From the NCBI GenBank assembly GCA_031288765.1, contig JAITQV010000334.1:1-6555 (forward strand): a stretch of DNA of 6,555 nt. Reading direction: 5' to 3'. Below the pieces are notes generated by a model, which was given only the letters and a program-made list of their open reading frames with translations, made no database searches and was not told the origin of the DNA. The stretch's first letter is position 1. Every line of letters begins with the position of its first letter. The stretch is from Planctomycetaceae bacterium. GTDB taxonomy: Bacteria; Planctomycetota; Planctomycetia; Pirellulales; Thermoguttaceae. This document shows positions 5,688 through 6,555 of this stretch, piece by piece. The position numbers were made by a program, and so were the translations under genes.

Positions 5688-6494
5688 ATGGATTTTTTGC
5701 AACTTAATAATAAACTTTTTTTAGTATTTGGTGTCGCTAATAAAAAGAGTGTTGCGTATCAGATTGCTAAAATGCTTCTTGAGGAAAATGCAACCGTTGA
5801 TTTTGTAGTTCAAAATGAATCAGTTGCAAAAAAAGTCCGTGAACTATTTCCCGAACGGAATATTTTTTCATGCGATGTTGAAAACGATGATGAAATTAAA
5901 AAACTTCGTACGGAAATTGAAAAGAATATTGATTTGTCTGTTCGTTATGATGGTCTTGTTCATTCGATAGCGTTTGCGGATTACAGTGACGGAATAAAAC
6001 CATTTCACGAAACATCAAAACGTGCTTTTTTACAGGCGTTGGATATATCGTGTTTTTCGTTGATTTCAATTTGCCGTGAATTCGCCGAACTTTTGAAAAC
6101 AAATGCTTCGGTCGTAACAATTTCCATTTCGACCACGCAAATGGCAAGTGAGAATTACGGTTTTATGGCTCCGATTAAGGCGGCGTTGGATTCATCGCTC
6201 GCATTTCTGACAAAGTCATTTAGTCAATTTTCGGAGATACGGTTCAATGCTGTTGCGCCAAGTTTACTCAAAACGTCCGCCTCTGCGGGAATACCGGGTT
6301 ATGCCGATTCTTATCTTTTTGCGGAACAGATAATTCCTCGTAAACGTGCAATTTCAACCGAAGAAGCCGCAGCAGTTGCTGTTTTTCTGTTAAGTCCCCG
6401 TTCCGGCGGAATAACCGCACAAAAAATCATAGTTGACGCCGGTATGGGAATTAATTATTTTGATAAAGAAATCATCAAAAAAATTGTACATTAA
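5688..6494 (+). CDS. fabI: FabI-type enoyl-ACP reductase (SDR family)
   Basis: This is probably the NAD(P)H-dependent reductase of the last step of each fatty-acid elongation cycle (trans-2-enoyl-ACP to acyl-ACP), a cytosolic short-chain dehydrogenase. The 268 residues match the family length (E. coli FabI: 262). Visible motifs are the FabI-style cofactor loop FGVANKKSVAYQIA (14-27), CDV (62-64), HSIAFA (92-97), DIS (119-121), the catalytic pair Tyr157 and Lys164 with YX6K spacing (YGFMAPIK), and a C-terminal VDAGMG. The residue ten before Tyr157, a tyrosine in E. coli FabI (Tyr146), is Ile147 here. I chose ATG 5688, preceded by AAAGGCGG (5677-5684), over an ATG 60 bp upstream inside mutS; the protein then begins at the usual first strand. 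It lies 10 bp after mutS and is surely co-transcribed with it. A related SDR with another enoyl or ketoacyl substrate cannot be excluded. Confidence 0.85.
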   Translation: MDFLQLNNKLFLVFGVANKKSVAYQIAKMLLEENATVDFVVQNESVAKKVRELFPERNIFSCDVENDDEIKKLRTEIEKNIDLSVRYDGLVHSIAFADYSDGIKPFHETSKRAFLQALDISCFSLISICREFAELLKTNASVVTISISTTQMASENYGFMAPIKAALDSSLAFLTKSFSQFSEIRFNAVAPSLLKTSASAGIPGYADSYLFAEQIIPRKRAISTEEAAAVAVFLLSPRSGGITAQKIIVDAGMGINYFDKEIIKKIVH

Positions 6495-6510
6495 ACAGAA
6501 AGGAAATATT

Positions 6511-6555
6511 ATGTATATAACAGAATTACATCTTCAAAATTTTCGCAGATTCGAA
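6511..6555 (+). CDS. N-terminus of a RecF/SMC-like ATPase (partial)
   Basis: Only 15 codons are inside the window. They read MYITELHLQNFRRFE, the first strand and turn typical of RecF, SMC and AAA-type ATP-binding proteins that begin [MI]-x-[IL]-x-x-[LI]-x-[LIV]-x-NF[RK]. ATG 6511 has a strong ribosome binding site AAGGA (6500-6504) 6 nt upstream. It starts 16 bp after the reductase gene and belongs to the same operon. RecF itself, an OLD-type nuclease, or a generic AAA ATPase are all possible; the Walker A lies beyond the window. Confidence 0.7.
   Translation, partial: MYITELHLQNFRRFE

Overview
The window looks like an AT-rich bacterial chromosome segment, most likely from a low-GC member of the Planctomycetota. 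This assignment is an inference. It rests on the overall look of MutS and of the FabI-like reductase, on a small protein ending in RRRFITYEEMLSVIKSLGY that I associate from memory with planctomycetes, and on weak or absent Shine-Dalgarno signals at some starts. No 16S or marker search was possible.

Layout. (1) 1-850: no clear intact gene. Three different tandem repeats, all with a 21-bp period, lie side by side: about 7 units with a TTTTTCAAGACCGGAAACAGG-type sequence (179-325), about 21 units built on the palindrome GTATTTAAATAC (about 332-792), and two units of GAATGATTTGTTT (805-846). A plus-strand frame runs through the first array into the second and reopens after a single 1-nt slip, so this may be a decayed gene for a heptapeptide-repeat protein or a DNA/RNA-level repeat locus. 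(2) 850-1565: no convincing gene, but a pair of direct repeats (about 1132 and 1519) encloses several hairpins. (3) 1566-2203, minus strand: a compact unit of a 78-aa conserved small protein, a 108-aa two-helix membrane protein, and tRNA-Ala(UGC). The stop codon of the membrane protein lies inside the tRNA. (4) 2204-3034: very AT-rich divergent intergenic region with dyads and a good promoter for the next gene. (5) 2976-6555, plus strand: complete mutS, then a FabI-type enoyl-ACP reductase 10 bp downstream, then the first 15 codons of a RecF/SMC-like ATPase 16 bp further on; these three look like one operon.

How the genes fit. MutS (mismatch recognition, ATPase, beta-clamp motif) is complete. 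The reductase belongs to fatty acid elongation and has no evident functional link to MutS beyond co-transcription; the third gene may again be a DNA-repair or DNA-binding ATPase but only its N-terminus is visible. The region that best repays a second look is the 21-bp repeat locus at the left end.
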